Positions 17,180-26,060 of a DNA stretch of 64,000 bases are shown piece by piece. Source of the stretch: DATFMP01 sp035266845 (GTDB lineage Bacteria > SAR324 > JACQKK01); assembly GCA_035266845.1 (NCBI GenBank), contig DATFMP010000054.1:94718-158717 (forward strand). Direction: 5' to 3'. The notes under the pieces are model-generated. The model was not told where the DNA came from and searched no databases. It worked only from the letters and a program-made list of their open reading frames with translations. The stretch's first letter is position 1, and each line of letters starts with the position of its first letter. The translations under genes were made by a program, and so were the position numbers.

Positions 17180-18079
17180 GTGAGGGTGGTCGCCCGCGGA
17201 CCGGCGGACGAGGCGCGGGAGCAGGCGCTGGGCATCGGTCTGGTGCTGCTGGCCGCCCTGCTCTGGAGCAGCAGCGGGCTGTTCATCAAGCTGCTGCACG
17301 TGAACCCGCTGGCGCTCACGGGTCTGCGCTCGGGTCTGGCCACGCTGTCGCTGCTGCCCTTCGTGCGCTACCGGGCGCTGCGGCTGGACGGCACCATGCT
17401 CGTGCTGATGGTGGCGTTCTCCCTCACGCAGGCGTTCTTCGTGACGGCAACGCGCTGGACCACCGCTGCCAACGCCATCGCGCTGCAAGCCACGGCGCCG
17501 GCGTGGGTGTTCCTGCTGGGCTGGCTGGCCACGCGCCGGGTGCAGGCGCCCCTGCTGCTGCCGATGGCGCTGATCGTCGGGGGCATCGCCGCCATGCTGG
17601 CCGAGCCGGCGCACGGCACCTCGTTGCAGGGAAATCTGCTGGGGCTCGCCTCCGGGCTCACATTCGCGGTGTCGCTGATTTGCTTCAAGCGGGTCAACCA
17701 GCCCGCCGTCGGCACGGTGGCCCTGGCCAACCTGGCCTCCGCGCTGGGCATGGTGGCGCTGTTCCCCGGGGCCTTCCGGCTGGGCGGCATCGCGGGCTGG
17801 GAGTGGGGCGTGCTCGTGTACCTGGGCGCGATCCAGATCGGCTTGGCGCTGTTGTGCTTCACGGCGGGTGTACGCCGCATCACGGTGAGCCAGGCCTCCG
17901 TGCTCACGCTGCTGGAGCCGCTGCTCAATCCCGTGTGGGTGTTCCTGGTGATCGGCGAGTTGCCCTCGGCCTATGGCTTCACGGGCTACGCGCTGATCCT
18001 GGCCGGGATCGTGGCGGACTTCTGGCTGCGGCTCTCGCTGCCATCGCTACAGCGGGTACCCGGTGCCGGAAGCGCCTGA
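17180..18079 (+). CDS. EamA/DMT-family inner-membrane transporter
   Basis: 299 residues with about ten hydrophobic helices and two EamA repeats. The first repeat starts GIGLVLLAALLWSSSGLFIK and the second GLASGLTFAVSLICFKRV. The C-terminal repeat has the usual LLEPLLNPVWVFLVIGE. The GTG at 17180 is preceded by GGAG at seven bases; an earlier in-frame start at 17141 overlaps the region upstream of the divergent gene. DMT exporters move amino acids, nucleosides or other metabolites; the substrate here is unknown. It differs from the second EamA protein at 19253 in length and sequence. Confidence 0.8.
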   Translation: MRVVARGPADEAREQALGIGLVLLAALLWSSSGLFIKLLHVNPLALTGLRSGLATLSLLPFVRYRALRLDGTMLVLMVAFSLTQAFFVTATRWTTAANAIALQATAPAWVFLLGWLATRRVQAPLLLPMALIVGGIAAMLAEPAHGTSLQGNLLGLASGLTFAVSLICFKRVNQPAVGTVALANLASALGMVALFPGAFRLGGIAGWEWGVLVYLGAIQIGLALLCFTAGVRRITVSQASVLTLLEPLLNPVWVFLVIGELPSAYGFTGYALILAGIVADFWLRLSLPSLQRVPGAGSA

Positions 18080-18190
18080 ATGGGGCGGATTTGCGCACAC
18101 CCCGGTCGTGGGTTAGGTTGATTCCAGTTTGAAGCATTCACCCATTCCGCCACAGCGCAACTGACGTGCCCCGCAATTGGGAGGTAATTC

Positions 18191-19159
18191 ATGAAGGCTA
18201 TTCGTGTGCACGAACAAGGGCCTTCCAGCGTGATGAAGCTGGAAGAGGTGCCCACGCCCACGCCGGGCGAGGGTCAGCTGCTGGTCAAGCTGGCCGCGGC
18301 GGGTCTGAACTACATCGATACCTACCAGCGCTCCGGGCTGTACAAAGTGCCCACGCCGTTCACCCCCGGCAACGAGGGCGCGGGCGTGGTGGAAGCCGTG
18401 GGCCCGGGCGTCAGCGGCTTCGCCAAGGGCGACCAGGTCTGCTACACGGGCGTGCTGGGCGCCTATGCAGAGTACACGCTGCTGCCGGCAGACCGGGCGG
18501 TCAAGGTGCCGGCGGGCATGGATCTCAAGATGGGCGCGGCGATCATGCTGCAGGGCATGACGGCGCACTACCTGTGCAAGGACACCTATCCGCTGAAGAA
18601 AGGCGATGCCTGCCTGATCCACGCGGGGGCCGGCGGCGTGGGCCTGCTGCTGATCCAGATGTGCAAGATGATCGGCGCCACGGTGTTCACGACGGTTTCC
18701 ACCGAAGAGAAAGCCAAGCTGGCCAAGGAAGCGGGTGCGGACCACGTGATCCTCTACACCCAGGAGGACTTCGAGGAGGCCTGCAAGAAGATCCTGGGCG
18801 ACCGCAAGCTGGATGTGGTGTACGACTCGGTGGCCAAGACGACCTTCGACAAGGGTCTGAACCTGCTGCGACCGCGCGGGCTGATGGTGCTCTACGGCGC
18901 CTCCAGCGGCCCGGTGCCGCCCTTCGACCTGGGCGTCCTGGCCGCCAAGGGCTCTCTGTTCGTCACGCGCCCCAGCCTGGTGAACCACATCGCCTCGCGC
19001 GCGGACCTGGAAGCGCGGGCCGCGGAGGTGCTGGGCTGGGTGAGCTCCGGCAAGCTCAAGGTGCGCATCGGCGCGGAGTTCCCGCTGGCGCAGGCCAAGG
19101 AAGCCCACGACGCACTGGAAGGCCGCAAGACCACCGGCAAGGTGCTGCTGATTCCCTAG
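18191..19159 (+). CDS. NADPH:quinone oxidoreductase (zinc-independent MDR family)
   Basis: 322 residues matching QOR/zeta-crystallin proteins across their full length: MKAIRVHEQGPSSVMKLEEV, the substrate-side NYIDTYQRSGLY, PFTPGNEGAGVVEAVG, and the NADPH loop HAGAGGVGLLLIQM. The zinc-binding cysteines of true alcohol dehydrogenases are missing, as expected for this branch. GGGAGG with six-base spacing precedes the ATG. Likely role: one- or two-electron reduction of quinones or reactive enones in the cytosol. Confidence 0.9.
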   Translation: MKAIRVHEQGPSSVMKLEEVPTPTPGEGQLLVKLAAAGLNYIDTYQRSGLYKVPTPFTPGNEGAGVVEAVGPGVSGFAKGDQVCYTGVLGAYAEYTLLPADRAVKVPAGMDLKMGAAIMLQGMTAHYLCKDTYPLKKGDACLIHAGAGGVGLLLIQMCKMIGATVFTTVSTEEKAKLAKEAGADHVILYTQEDFEEACKKILGDRKLDVVYDSVAKTTFDKGLNLLRPRGLMVLYGASSGPVPPFDLGVLAAKGSLFVTRPSLVNHIASRADLEARAAEVLGWVSSGKLKVRIGAEFPLAQAKEAHDALEGRKTTGKVLLIP

Positions 19160-19252
19160 CCGCCCATCTGCCCGGGGCTGCCGCGACGCGACAGTTCCGG
19201 GCGATTTCCCCGCTTCCCATTGCCGCCAAACACCCCCCGCCCCTGACCGGCG

Positions 19253-20095
19253 ATGACCTACCTTGTCCTGGCCGTGCTGGTGCAGGTGGCGATGGCCGCC
19301 GTGCTCAAGATCGGGGAGCTGTACCAGCAGGATCGCCTGGCCGTAATGGCCTTCAACTACCTGTTCGCCGCCTTCATCGCCTCGGCGGTGTGGGCGGTGC
19401 AGGGCACGGGTCTGCCCAGTGTGCCCACGCTCGTGCTGGGGCCGGTGGCGGGCTTCTTCTACGCCATAGGGCTCTTCCTGTGGATGGGCGGCATCGCCAC
19501 GGCCGGCCTGGGCACCTCCACCACCGCCCTGCGCCTGAGCGTGCTCTGGCCCACGCTGCTCTCGCTGCTGGCCTTCGGCGAGCGGCCCTCCGGCTCACAA
19601 CTGGTTGGCGTGGCCCTCACCTTCGGCGTGCTGGGCCTGCTGGGCGCGCACAGCCTGCGCGTGGGCCGCACGCGGGCGGGTCAGGGCGCCTTCGGCTGGC
19701 TGCTGGCCACGTTCGTGCTCAACGGCGGCGTGGGCATCTGCCAGAAGCTCTTCATCGAGTGGTCTCGGCCCGGTGAGGAGGTACCCCTGCTCGCGCTGAT
19801 CTTCACCACGGCCACGCTGATGTGCGGCGCGGTGATGCTGCGCCGGCGGCGGCGTCTGCGCCGCGGCGACGTGCTGCGTGGGCTGCTCTTCGGCTTCGGC
19901 AACGTGTGCTCCAACGGACTGCTGCTGCTGGGGCTGTCCCGCGTGCCGGGCGTGGTGGCCTTCCCGTTCGTCAGCGTGACCATGATCGGGCTTACCGCGC
20001 TGACCGGCATCGTGCTGTGGCGCGAGCGTCCCGGGCTCTATGGCTCCGCGGCCATCGGCCTGGCCGGCGTGGCCATCGTGCTGATGCTGCGCTAA
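19253..20095 (+). CDS. EamA/DMT-like membrane protein
   Basis: 280 residues with about ten hydrophobic segments beginning immediately at the N-terminus (MTYLVLAVLVQVAMAAVLKI). Repeat-like elements include STTALRLSVLWPTLLSLLAFGERP and VVAFPFVSVTMIGLTALTGIVLWRERP, each ending in the helix-Glu-Arg pattern typical of EamA domains. The short basic cytosolic loop LRRRRRLRRGD separates the two halves. Substrate unknown. It lies 93 bases after the quinone reductase and 163 before the decarboxylase-like gene, all on the plus strand. Confidence 0.7.
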   Translation: MTYLVLAVLVQVAMAAVLKIGELYQQDRLAVMAFNYLFAAFIASAVWAVQGTGLPSVPTLVLGPVAGFFYAIGLFLWMGGIATAGLGTSTTALRLSVLWPTLLSLLAFGERPSGSQLVGVALTFGVLGLLGAHSLRVGRTRAGQGAFGWLLATFVLNGGVGICQKLFIEWSRPGEEVPLLALIFTTATLMCGAVMLRRRRRLRRGDVLRGLLFGFGNVCSNGLLLLGLSRVPGVVAFPFVSVTMIGLTALTGIVLWRERPGLYGSAAIGLAGVAIVLMLR

Positions 20096-20258
20096 GCGCC
20101 CACGGGGCGCGATTGCCGGGGGCCGCGGCGGCGTGGTAAGGACCCCCGACAGCGGCGACGCGCCAGGGCCGGTGAAGCAGGCTCATCCGGCCGGCGTGCG
20201 ACGGAAGGCCGCACCGGGGGCGCCCCGCCGCCCGGTCATCCTGCCATGGGAGCGAGCG

Positions 20259-21932
20259 ATGAAAGCGATGTCGGGCCGCGAGGCCTTCCTGACCTTGATG
20301 GAGGAGGAGGGCGTCGAGTATCTCTTCGGCAACCCGGGCACCACCGAGCTTCCCATCATGGACGCCCTGGTGGATCACCCCGCCATCCGCTACGTGCTGG
20401 CCCTGCAGGAGGCCGTGGCGGTGGGCATGGCGGACGGTTATTCGCGTGCAACCGGCAAGCTTTCCTGCACCAACCTGCACGTGGCCCCGGGACTCGGCAA
20501 CGCCATCGGCTCGCTGTACACGGCGCGCTTCTTCGGTTCGCCCATGATCGTCACGGCCGGCCAGTGGGAGGCAGGGCACGGCCTCACCGAGCCGCTGCTC
20601 TCCGGCGATCTGGTGGCCATGGCCGCGCCCGTGGTGAAGTGGGCCACGGAAGTGCAACGCGTGGAGGACGTGCCGAGGGTCTTCCGCCGTGCCGCCAAGC
20701 TGGCCCTCACGCCGCCCACGGGGCCCGTGTTCGTCTCGCTGCCGGGCGACGTGCTGGTGAATTCCGCCGAGCTGGAGCTGGGCAGCGCCACGCGGCTGGA
20801 TAGCCGCACGCGACCCTCCGATGAGGCCCTGGAGCATGTGGCGGAGCGCCTGCTGGGCGCCGGCGCGCCCGTCATCATCGCCGCGCAGGAGGTGAACACG
20901 AGCGATGCCTTCGCCGAGCTGGCGCGGGTGGCGGAGCTGCTGGGCGCGCCGGTGTACAATCAGTCCGTGCCCTCCCTGGCCGTGTTCGATACGGAGCACC
21001 CGCTGTTCGTGGGCGAGATCAGCCGCGACCAGCGTCGCGTGCGCGAGCGGCTGGATCCCCACGACCTGCTGTTCATGGTAGGCGGGGACGGCCTGCGCAT
21101 GTCCGTGCAGTCGCCCGTGGAGCCGGTGCCGCCGGGCCTGCCCATCGTGCAGTTGGGCACGCGCGATTGGGAGATCGCCAAGAACTATTCCGCGGAGATC
21201 GCTCTGGACGCGGACGTGCGCGAAACCCTGCGCGCACTGGCGCCCATCCTGGAGCGCCGCGGCAGCAAGTCCCAGGTCGCCGCGGCGGAGCAGCGGGTGG
21301 AGCGCATCCGTGGAGCGAACTGGGCCGCCAAACGCGCCGCCCGCGTGACGACGACCGAGCCACTGGGCGGCCGCAAGCCGATCCTGGCCGAATACCTGAT
21401 GCTGCAGATCGCCGAGACCCTGCCGGCGGATGCCGTGGTGGTGGACGAGGGCATCACGGCCACGCGCAGCCTGCTGAGCCTGCTGCGCGCCAAGGAGCGG
21501 CAGCGCTACTTCGGCATGGCCAGCGGCGCCATCGGCTGGGGCATTGCCGCCGCGGTGGGCGTGCAGCTTGCCGTGCAGCCGCGCCGCGTGGTGGCCGTCA
21601 TCGGGGACGGCAGCTCCATGTACAGCATCCAGGCGCTGTGGACGGCCGCGCGGCACCGCCTACCGATCACGTTCGTGATCGCCAGCAATGGCGCCTACAG
21701 CATCCTCAAGGAGCGGCTGGTGGCCTTCGGCGGCTCCTCGGTGGCCAAGGAGACCATGATCGGCATGGACTTCGAGCCGCCCATCGGCTTTCCGGCGCTG
21801 GCGGAGTCCCTGGGCGTGGCGGCCCGCCGCGTGGAGGATCCGGCGGACATCGTGCCGGCCCTGCGCTGGGGGCTGGAGGCCGACGGCCCCACCCTGCTGG
21901 ATGTGGCCATCCACGACGGCTACCGCAGCTAG
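20259..21932 (+). CDS. Thiamine-diphosphate enzyme, benzoylformate decarboxylase-like
   Basis: 557 residues with the three domains of the acetolactate synthase/pyruvate decarboxylase superfamily. The N-terminal domain has FGNPGTTELPIMDALV, the activating Glu in LALQEAVAVGMADGY, and NLHVAPGLGNAIGSL, whose His corresponds to an active-site His of benzoylformate decarboxylase. The C-terminal cofactor motif is VIGDGSSMYS ending with ASNGAYSILK. The pattern fits 2-oxo acid decarboxylases (benzoylformate- or oxalyl-type) better than acetolactate synthase, whose FAD-site features I cannot see. The start at 20259 follows GGAGCGAGCG. Confidence 0.75.
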   Translation: MKAMSGREAFLTLMEEEGVEYLFGNPGTTELPIMDALVDHPAIRYVLALQEAVAVGMADGYSRATGKLSCTNLHVAPGLGNAIGSLYTARFFGSPMIVTAGQWEAGHGLTEPLLSGDLVAMAAPVVKWATEVQRVEDVPRVFRRAAKLALTPPTGPVFVSLPGDVLVNSAELELGSATRLDSRTRPSDEALEHVAERLLGAGAPVIIAAQEVNTSDAFAELARVAELLGAPVYNQSVPSLAVFDTEHPLFVGEISRDQRRVRERLDPHDLLFMVGGDGLRMSVQSPVEPVPPGLPIVQLGTRDWEIAKNYSAEIALDADVRETLRALAPILERRGSKSQVAAAEQRVERIRGANWAAKRAARVTTTEPLGGRKPILAEYLMLQIAETLPADAVVVDEGITATRSLLSLLRAKERQRYFGMASGAIGWGIAAAVGVQLAVQPRRVVAVIGDGSSMYSIQALWTAARHRLPITFVIASNGAYSILKERLVAFGGSSVAKETMIGMDFEPPIGFPALAESLGVAARRVEDPADIVPALRWGLEADGPTLLDVAIHDGYRS

Positions 21933-21952
21933 CGGAACGAAGGCCTGTTTGG

Positions 21953-22696
21953 CTACACCTCCACGACGAGCCCGTCGTCGGCGCACTCGAAGTCGAGGTT
22001 GGGCACGCGGGCCAGCATGTCGGCGCTCATGTGGGTGAGAATCACACGGCGGGGACGCAGTTCGCCCAGGTGCGCCTGCAGGCTGGCCAGATCCAGGTGG
22101 AAGGGAATGCGCTTGTCGTGGAAGTAGGCTTCCGCGATGAGCAGGTCCGCATCCTGGGCGGCAGGAACCAGGTCCTCGCACCACTCCGTATCGCCCGTGT
22201 AGCACAGCACGCGGCCCCCGCACTCGATGCGCAGGGCCAGGGGCTCCGTGCCCGGCGTATGGCGCACGGCCTGGGGCGTGATGGCCAACCCGGCCACCTC
22301 CTGGCGCACCCCCGGCGTCAGTTCCGTGATCTCGATGGCGTACTTCTGCTGCACGGCGCTCATGCCCGGGAACAGCGCGTCCATGGTTTCGCGCAGGCGC
22401 TGGCGCGTGCCGGGCGGTCCGACGATGCGCAGCGGTGTGCTGCGCTTGCTGATGAGTTGCGCATCGAGGATGAAGAAGGGCACACCGCCGAAGTGATCGC
22501 CGTGCAGGTGCGAGAGCACGATCGTCTCCACAGCGTTGGGCTCCGCCCCGAAGCGGCGCATGGAGATCAGCGCGGAGGCTCCGCAATCCACCAGGAAACC
22601 CGTACCGCCACCCTGCACGAGGATGCAGGTCTGCAGGCGGCCACCGCTGCCAAAGGCATCGCCGCTGCCGAGAAAGGTCACGCGCAGATCGCTCAC
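21953..22696 (-). CDS. Metallo-beta-lactamase-fold hydrolase (RNase Z-like)
   Basis: 247 residues with a complete two-metal site: SHLHGDHFGG (His63, His65, Asp67, His68), a His after QAVRHTPGTEP, Asp in CYTGDTEWCED and a final His in ILTHMSADM. The start FLGSGDAFGSGGRLQT is typical of the ElaC/RNase Z and related phosphodiesterase branch. The long arm used by RNase Z to hold tRNA is not obvious, so it is more likely a small-molecule or generic hydrolase. The GTG start has AGGAG five bases upstream. It ends convergently with the decarboxylase gene and is followed on the same strand by a rhodanese. Confidence 0.8.
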   Translation of the reverse strand: MSDLRVTFLGSGDAFGSGGRLQTCILVQGGGTGFLVDCGASALISMRRFGAEPNAVETIVLSHLHGDHFGGVPFFILDAQLISKRSTPLRIVGPPGTRQRLRETMDALFPGMSAVQQKYAIEITELTPGVRQEVAGLAITPQAVRHTPGTEPLALRIECGGRVLCYTGDTEWCEDLVPAAQDADLLIAEAYFHDKRIPFHLDLASLQAHLGELRPRRVILTHMSADMLARVPNLDFECADDGLVVEV

Positions 22697-22765
22697 GGGG
22701 GCTCCTGGGCCGGAAATCGAAGCAAGGCCGGGGCAGCGGGCTGGGAGGGCTTTTCCGGACGCAGC

Positions 22766-23695
22766 CTAGAGAAGAGCCTTGGGCGTGTCGTCACGGTTGC
22801 CCCACTCCGCCCAGGAGCCATCATAGCCACGCACGCGCGGCAGGCCCAGCCATTTCAGCGTGAAGTAGGTGTGCGCGGCCCGCACCAGCACCTGGCAGTA
22901 GACCACCGCCTCGCGGTCGGGCATCACCCCAAGCTGCTCGTAAGTCTCGCGCAGTTCCGCCGCGGACCGAAACGTGCCGTCCGGCCGCAGGTTGCGCTTC
23001 CACTCCATGGAGACGGCGCCGGGAATGTGACCCCCGTGCTTCGCGTAGCGCGTCGCACCGATGTACTCCAGCGTAGAGCGGGCATCGACCAGCACCACGG
23101 CGGGATCGTGCAGGTGCGCGCGCACCCAGGCCAGGTCCGCGATGGCCGCCGACTTTGGGCGGGGCGTGAAAGCGGCGTATGGTGCGCTGAACGCCTCGCG
23201 GGAAACGGACCTGCCGCCGCGCAGCCAGGCCCGCCAACCGCCATCCAGCAGACGCCCGTGACCCTGGCCCAGGTAGTCCAACACCCAGAACAGTCGCGCC
23301 GCGTAGAGGTCGCCCGCATCGTCGTACGCCACGACGGTGGTGCCCGCACCGATGCCGGCCCGACTCAGGGCTTCAGCCACCTGCGCCACAGGCGGCAGCA
23401 TCCCCGCGACGCCCTTCACGGTGGCGAACAGTTCCTCGGCCGGCAGGTTCACCGCGCCTGGGATGTGCCCCTGGGCGTAAGCCGCGGCATCCCGGACATC
23501 CACGATGCGAAGGCCCGGCTGCGTGGCCTCGCGCAGGTGCGCAGCCAGCCACGGTGCCCGCACCAGCAGTTCGGGCCGCGGATGCCAGGACGCAGCGCCA
23601 ACAGCCTCTGCCCCGCCGAGCACCAGCAGCAGGGGCAGCGCAACGGCGATACCCCGAAGCGCGAACCGGGGCCTGGCAATCGAGCATAGACGCAT
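22766..23695 (-). CDS. Exported two-domain rhodanese (thiosulfate sulfurtransferase)
   Basis: 309 residues. A signal peptide (about residues 1-35, hydrophobic IAVALPLLLVLGG, then AVGAAS) directs it to the periplasm. The inactive N-terminal rhodanese domain has IVDVRDAAAYAQGHIPGAV. The C-terminal domain has VDARSTLEYIG and HIPGAVSMEWKRN, with the sulfur-carrying Cys in VVYCQVLVRAAH at about residue 265. The active loop CQVLVR differs from the common CGSGVTA or CRKGVT loops, so donor or acceptor choice may differ. It lies 69 bases upstream of the metallo-hydrolase on the same strand. Confidence 0.85.
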   Translation of the reverse strand: MRLCSIARPRFALRGIAVALPLLLVLGGAEAVGAASWHPRPELLVRAPWLAAHLREATQPGLRIVDVRDAAAYAQGHIPGAVNLPAEELFATVKGVAGMLPPVAQVAEALSRAGIGAGTTVVAYDDAGDLYAARLFWVLDYLGQGHGRLLDGGWRAWLRGGRSVSREAFSAPYAAFTPRPKSAAIADLAWVRAHLHDPAVVLVDARSTLEYIGATRYAKHGGHIPGAVSMEWKRNLRPDGTFRSAAELRETYEQLGVMPDREAVVYCQVLVRAAHTYFTLKWLGLPRVRGYDGSWAEWGNRDDTPKALL

Positions 23696-23801
23696 GCGTG
23701 TACCCCCGAAAGTCATGTGTGGCTGGAGTGAGGCTCGAAACGGACGGGCGCCCACCCTGCCCACCACACCGCGTCGACATATATGCTCGGGCATTCGTGG
23801 C

Positions 23802-23839
23802 AAAAAAAAACGGTGCAGCCCGTCTGGGCTGCACCGTTT
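23802..23839 (-). terminator. Strong rho-independent terminator of the CfpA-like gene
   Basis: On the minus strand an 11-bp perfect GC-rich stem (23836-23826 with 23821-23811) closes a four-base loop and is followed directly by nine T residues (23810-23802). It starts about 31 bases beyond the stop at 23871. This is the only textbook intrinsic terminator I see in the window, in keeping with a highly expressed monocistronic gene. Confidence 0.92.
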
Positions 23840-23870
23840 GTCCTGAGTGCGAGGCGTCGGTGCTGGCGGT

Positions 23871-25721
23871 CTAGTCGGCCAGCTGCTCGAACGTCTGGCT
23901 GAGGTCATCCCGCACCGTGGAGCGACGCCGCGAGAATTCGGCGAACGCGGTGTCGTGGAAGCCCCGGGAAACGGAGTACAGAAACTCGTTCAGCACGTTG
24001 GCCATCGCCATCATGGTGGTCTTCTTGCGCTTGACCGAGGTGATATCCAGCTCCAGCAGGGCGCCGGGCAGGATGTGGTACGGATTCACCAGCCCCTCGA
24101 ACTCCTCGAACTTTTGCTCGAGGAAGTGCAAGCGGCTTTCCACGATGGTGCGATCGACCGGGTGCTGATTGCCGAAGATCTGCTGCAGCCGGTGCTTCGT
24201 GGCCGAGACGCGCTTGCGGAGCTCTTCCACGATGTACAGGTTGGTCTTGTTCATCTCCTCCACTTCGGTCGAGCGGGGCGGGACGAACACGACCTCGTTC
24301 CACAGCTTCGGCGGCTCTTCCTCCACCTCTTCTTCGACGGCGCGGGAGAACCAACCGCCGGCCTTGGGCTTATCCTTCTTGAGGTATTGGCGCGCAATGT
24401 CCTCGTAGTCCTGGATGCCCTTGGCGGCCTTGTTGTCGTTGTACAGGACGTCCACCACGTTCACGACCTTCATGATCTCGGTATGAAGCTCGTCGAACTG
24501 GGCATCGTAGGCATTGCGCATACCCCGCACCTGCTCGTCATCGTAGTACGACAGGCGGATGCCGTAGCGCTCGTCGGGCAGCGCATTGACGTCCGTGTCC
24601 TCGTACTCGCGGATGACGCACTGGCGCGCGTTCTTGTAGTTCTCGATGTGCTGGTAGCCCATCTTGGAGGTGTCCAGCACCGAGGTCAGGTTGTTCACCG
24701 CCGTGTTGAAGCCGCGGTTCCGGATGTTCTCGTTGTCGATGATGCGCTTAATGTTCTCACGCACATTGAGCGGATCGAACTCGTCCGGATCGATCTCGGC
24801 GTGCAGGCCCTCGATGCGGTCCATGAAGCGCTTGGCGATGAACTGGTAACGCCGCGACTGTTCGTTGTTCACGTCGTCGTCGACGTAGTTGTCCAGGGCC
24901 TTGATCTTCTCGAACATCACCTCGGTGTCCGACAGCTCTTCCTTGCCTTCATCGATCAGGGTGTTGTTCAGCTCGGTGATTTCCTGCTCGATCAGGGCGT
25001 GGATGTGCTTGCTGATGATGTCCTTGATGATCGTCGCCAGCGAGGTCTGGTAGTGATAGATGGGGCTGATCAACTCCGAATCCAGGATGTTGATCGCCAA
25101 CTTCACATCCATCACCGTCTTGGGCTTGTAAAAGTTGTTCTTGAACGAGCACTTGGCGATCGCATAGGCGTTCTCGCCACGCACGAACGCGCCCACGTCC
25201 GACTTTTGACGCAGCAGCGCGTTGGTCTCGTTCTCCAACTCGTACATCCCACGCTGCACGTGCCCTTGCAGGTGCCCGTAGATGTTGACGATGGACTTCT
25301 CAATCTCGCCCGTATTGAACTTGTCGATCCCGCCGATTTTGTCCAGGATCTCGGCGATCTCCCGCGGTGTATAGCGGTTGAGCGCTCGATACTCCTCCTT
25401 GTCCACCAGATCACGTACCTTCTTGCCCAGTTCATCCTCCATAGTGGTGATGTACCGGTTGTACATGTTCTGGAAGTTCTGGTTGAAGTAGTTGTGCAGC
25501 TTCGACTTGATGGAGCCCATCACGTCGAGCTTTTCCAACACTTCAGGCGGGAGCTTCGCGTGGATATGGTTCAGGACCTTATCCACTTCCTCGTCGATGA
25601 GGAGCTTGGACTCTTCGTATTCGTTCCTGTTGTCACGATTGAGGCTGTTCCGCGACCCCACCGCACTCGGCTTTTCCGGGTGGATGACGTTGGGTCCTCG
25701 GGTCATGCTGTCTCGAGCCAT
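23871..25721 (-). CDS. cfpA: Cytoplasmic filament protein A (CfpA)-like
   Basis: 616 residues, hydrophilic, with no signal peptide or membrane span, dominated by long charged helices. It is rich in Asn, Lys, Ile, Tyr and Glu, unlike its Ala/Gly/Arg-rich neighbours, and its DNA is visibly less GC-rich, although third positions are still mostly G or C. From memory it matches spirochaete CfpA in several blocks: EYEESKLLIDEEVDKVLNHI, LPPEVLEKLDVMGSIKSKLH, FNTGEIEKSIVNIYGHLQGH, DVKLAINILDSELISPIYHY and the C-terminal MANVLNEFLYSVS..FSRRRSTVRDDL. In Treponema CfpA builds the ribbon of filaments under the inner membrane. AAGAGGAG precedes the ATG and a strong terminator follows, so it is probably expressed alone and at a high level. 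Confidence 0.7.
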   Translation of the reverse strand: MARDSMTRGPNVIHPEKPSAVGSRNSLNRDNRNEYEESKLLIDEEVDKVLNHIHAKLPPEVLEKLDVMGSIKSKLHNYFNQNFQNMYNRYITTMEDELGKKVRDLVDKEEYRALNRYTPREIAEILDKIGGIDKFNTGEIEKSIVNIYGHLQGHVQRGMYELENETNALLRQKSDVGAFVRGENAYAIAKCSFKNNFYKPKTVMDVKLAINILDSELISPIYHYQTSLATIIKDIISKHIHALIEQEITELNNTLIDEGKEELSDTEVMFEKIKALDNYVDDDVNNEQSRRYQFIAKRFMDRIEGLHAEIDPDEFDPLNVRENIKRIIDNENIRNRGFNTAVNNLTSVLDTSKMGYQHIENYKNARQCVIREYEDTDVNALPDERYGIRLSYYDDEQVRGMRNAYDAQFDELHTEIMKVVNVVDVLYNDNKAAKGIQDYEDIARQYLKKDKPKAGGWFSRAVEEEVEEEPPKLWNEVVFVPPRSTEVEEMNKTNLYIVEELRKRVSATKHRLQQIFGNQHPVDRTIVESRLHFLEQKFEEFEGLVNPYHILPGALLELDITSVKRKKTTMMAMANVLNEFLYSVSRGFHDTAFAEFSRRRSTVRDDLSQTFEQLAD

Positions 25722-26060
25722 AATCTCGCTCCTCTTGTTTCCGTCTTACCGGTAGTCTTCAAGCACAACAGGGACGTGGTAACAGACCAGATTCCCCACA
25801 AACCAAAGGGACGGGAAAGGTTTTTGCCCCTCTTTCTTCTGCAATTTCGCCCGAATTGTCAAACGAAATCGCGGCCGGGCCGCGCTGCCGGGCCGTCGCC
25901 CGGCCCCGCGCAGGCACCAGACACCCGCCGCCCCGCCGCACGGGCCACGCCGGGAGTCCACGCACCAAAGCCGTGCCGGGCGGCGCAATAGGATCCAGGA
26001 GCCCTGGCCGATGCCGGACGAACGGCCTGGGGGCGTCGGGTTCCGCAGGCGTGCGCCCAG
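25722..26060. other. 339-bp non-coding upstream region of the CfpA-like gene
   Basis: No credible gene. On the minus strand a perfect TTGACA lies at 25862-25857, about 135 bases from the ATG. Seventeen bases on, only AGAAGA (25840-25835) is available as a -10, so a conventional promoter is not convincing, and the long leader could carry other control. The stretch 25740-25870 is markedly poorer in G+C than its surroundings; the part nearer the lipoprotein gene is ordinary GC-rich sequence. Confidence 0.4.

Noticed and set aside
21167..23689. An 840-codon plus-strand open frame across the decarboxylase, metallo-hydrolase and rhodanese genes
   Set aside because: It overlaps three well-supported genes, changes composition along its length and has no recognisable domain.
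25835..25862. A standard promoter for the CfpA-like gene built on the perfect TTGACA
   Set aside because: No acceptable -10 element lies 16-18 bases away, so only the -35-like hexamer is noted.
23847..25991. A long plus-strand open frame opposite the CfpA-like gene
   Set aside because: Its Val/Leu/His-rich product mirrors the coiled-coil codons of the minus strand; the ribosome-binding site and terminator both support the minus-strand gene.
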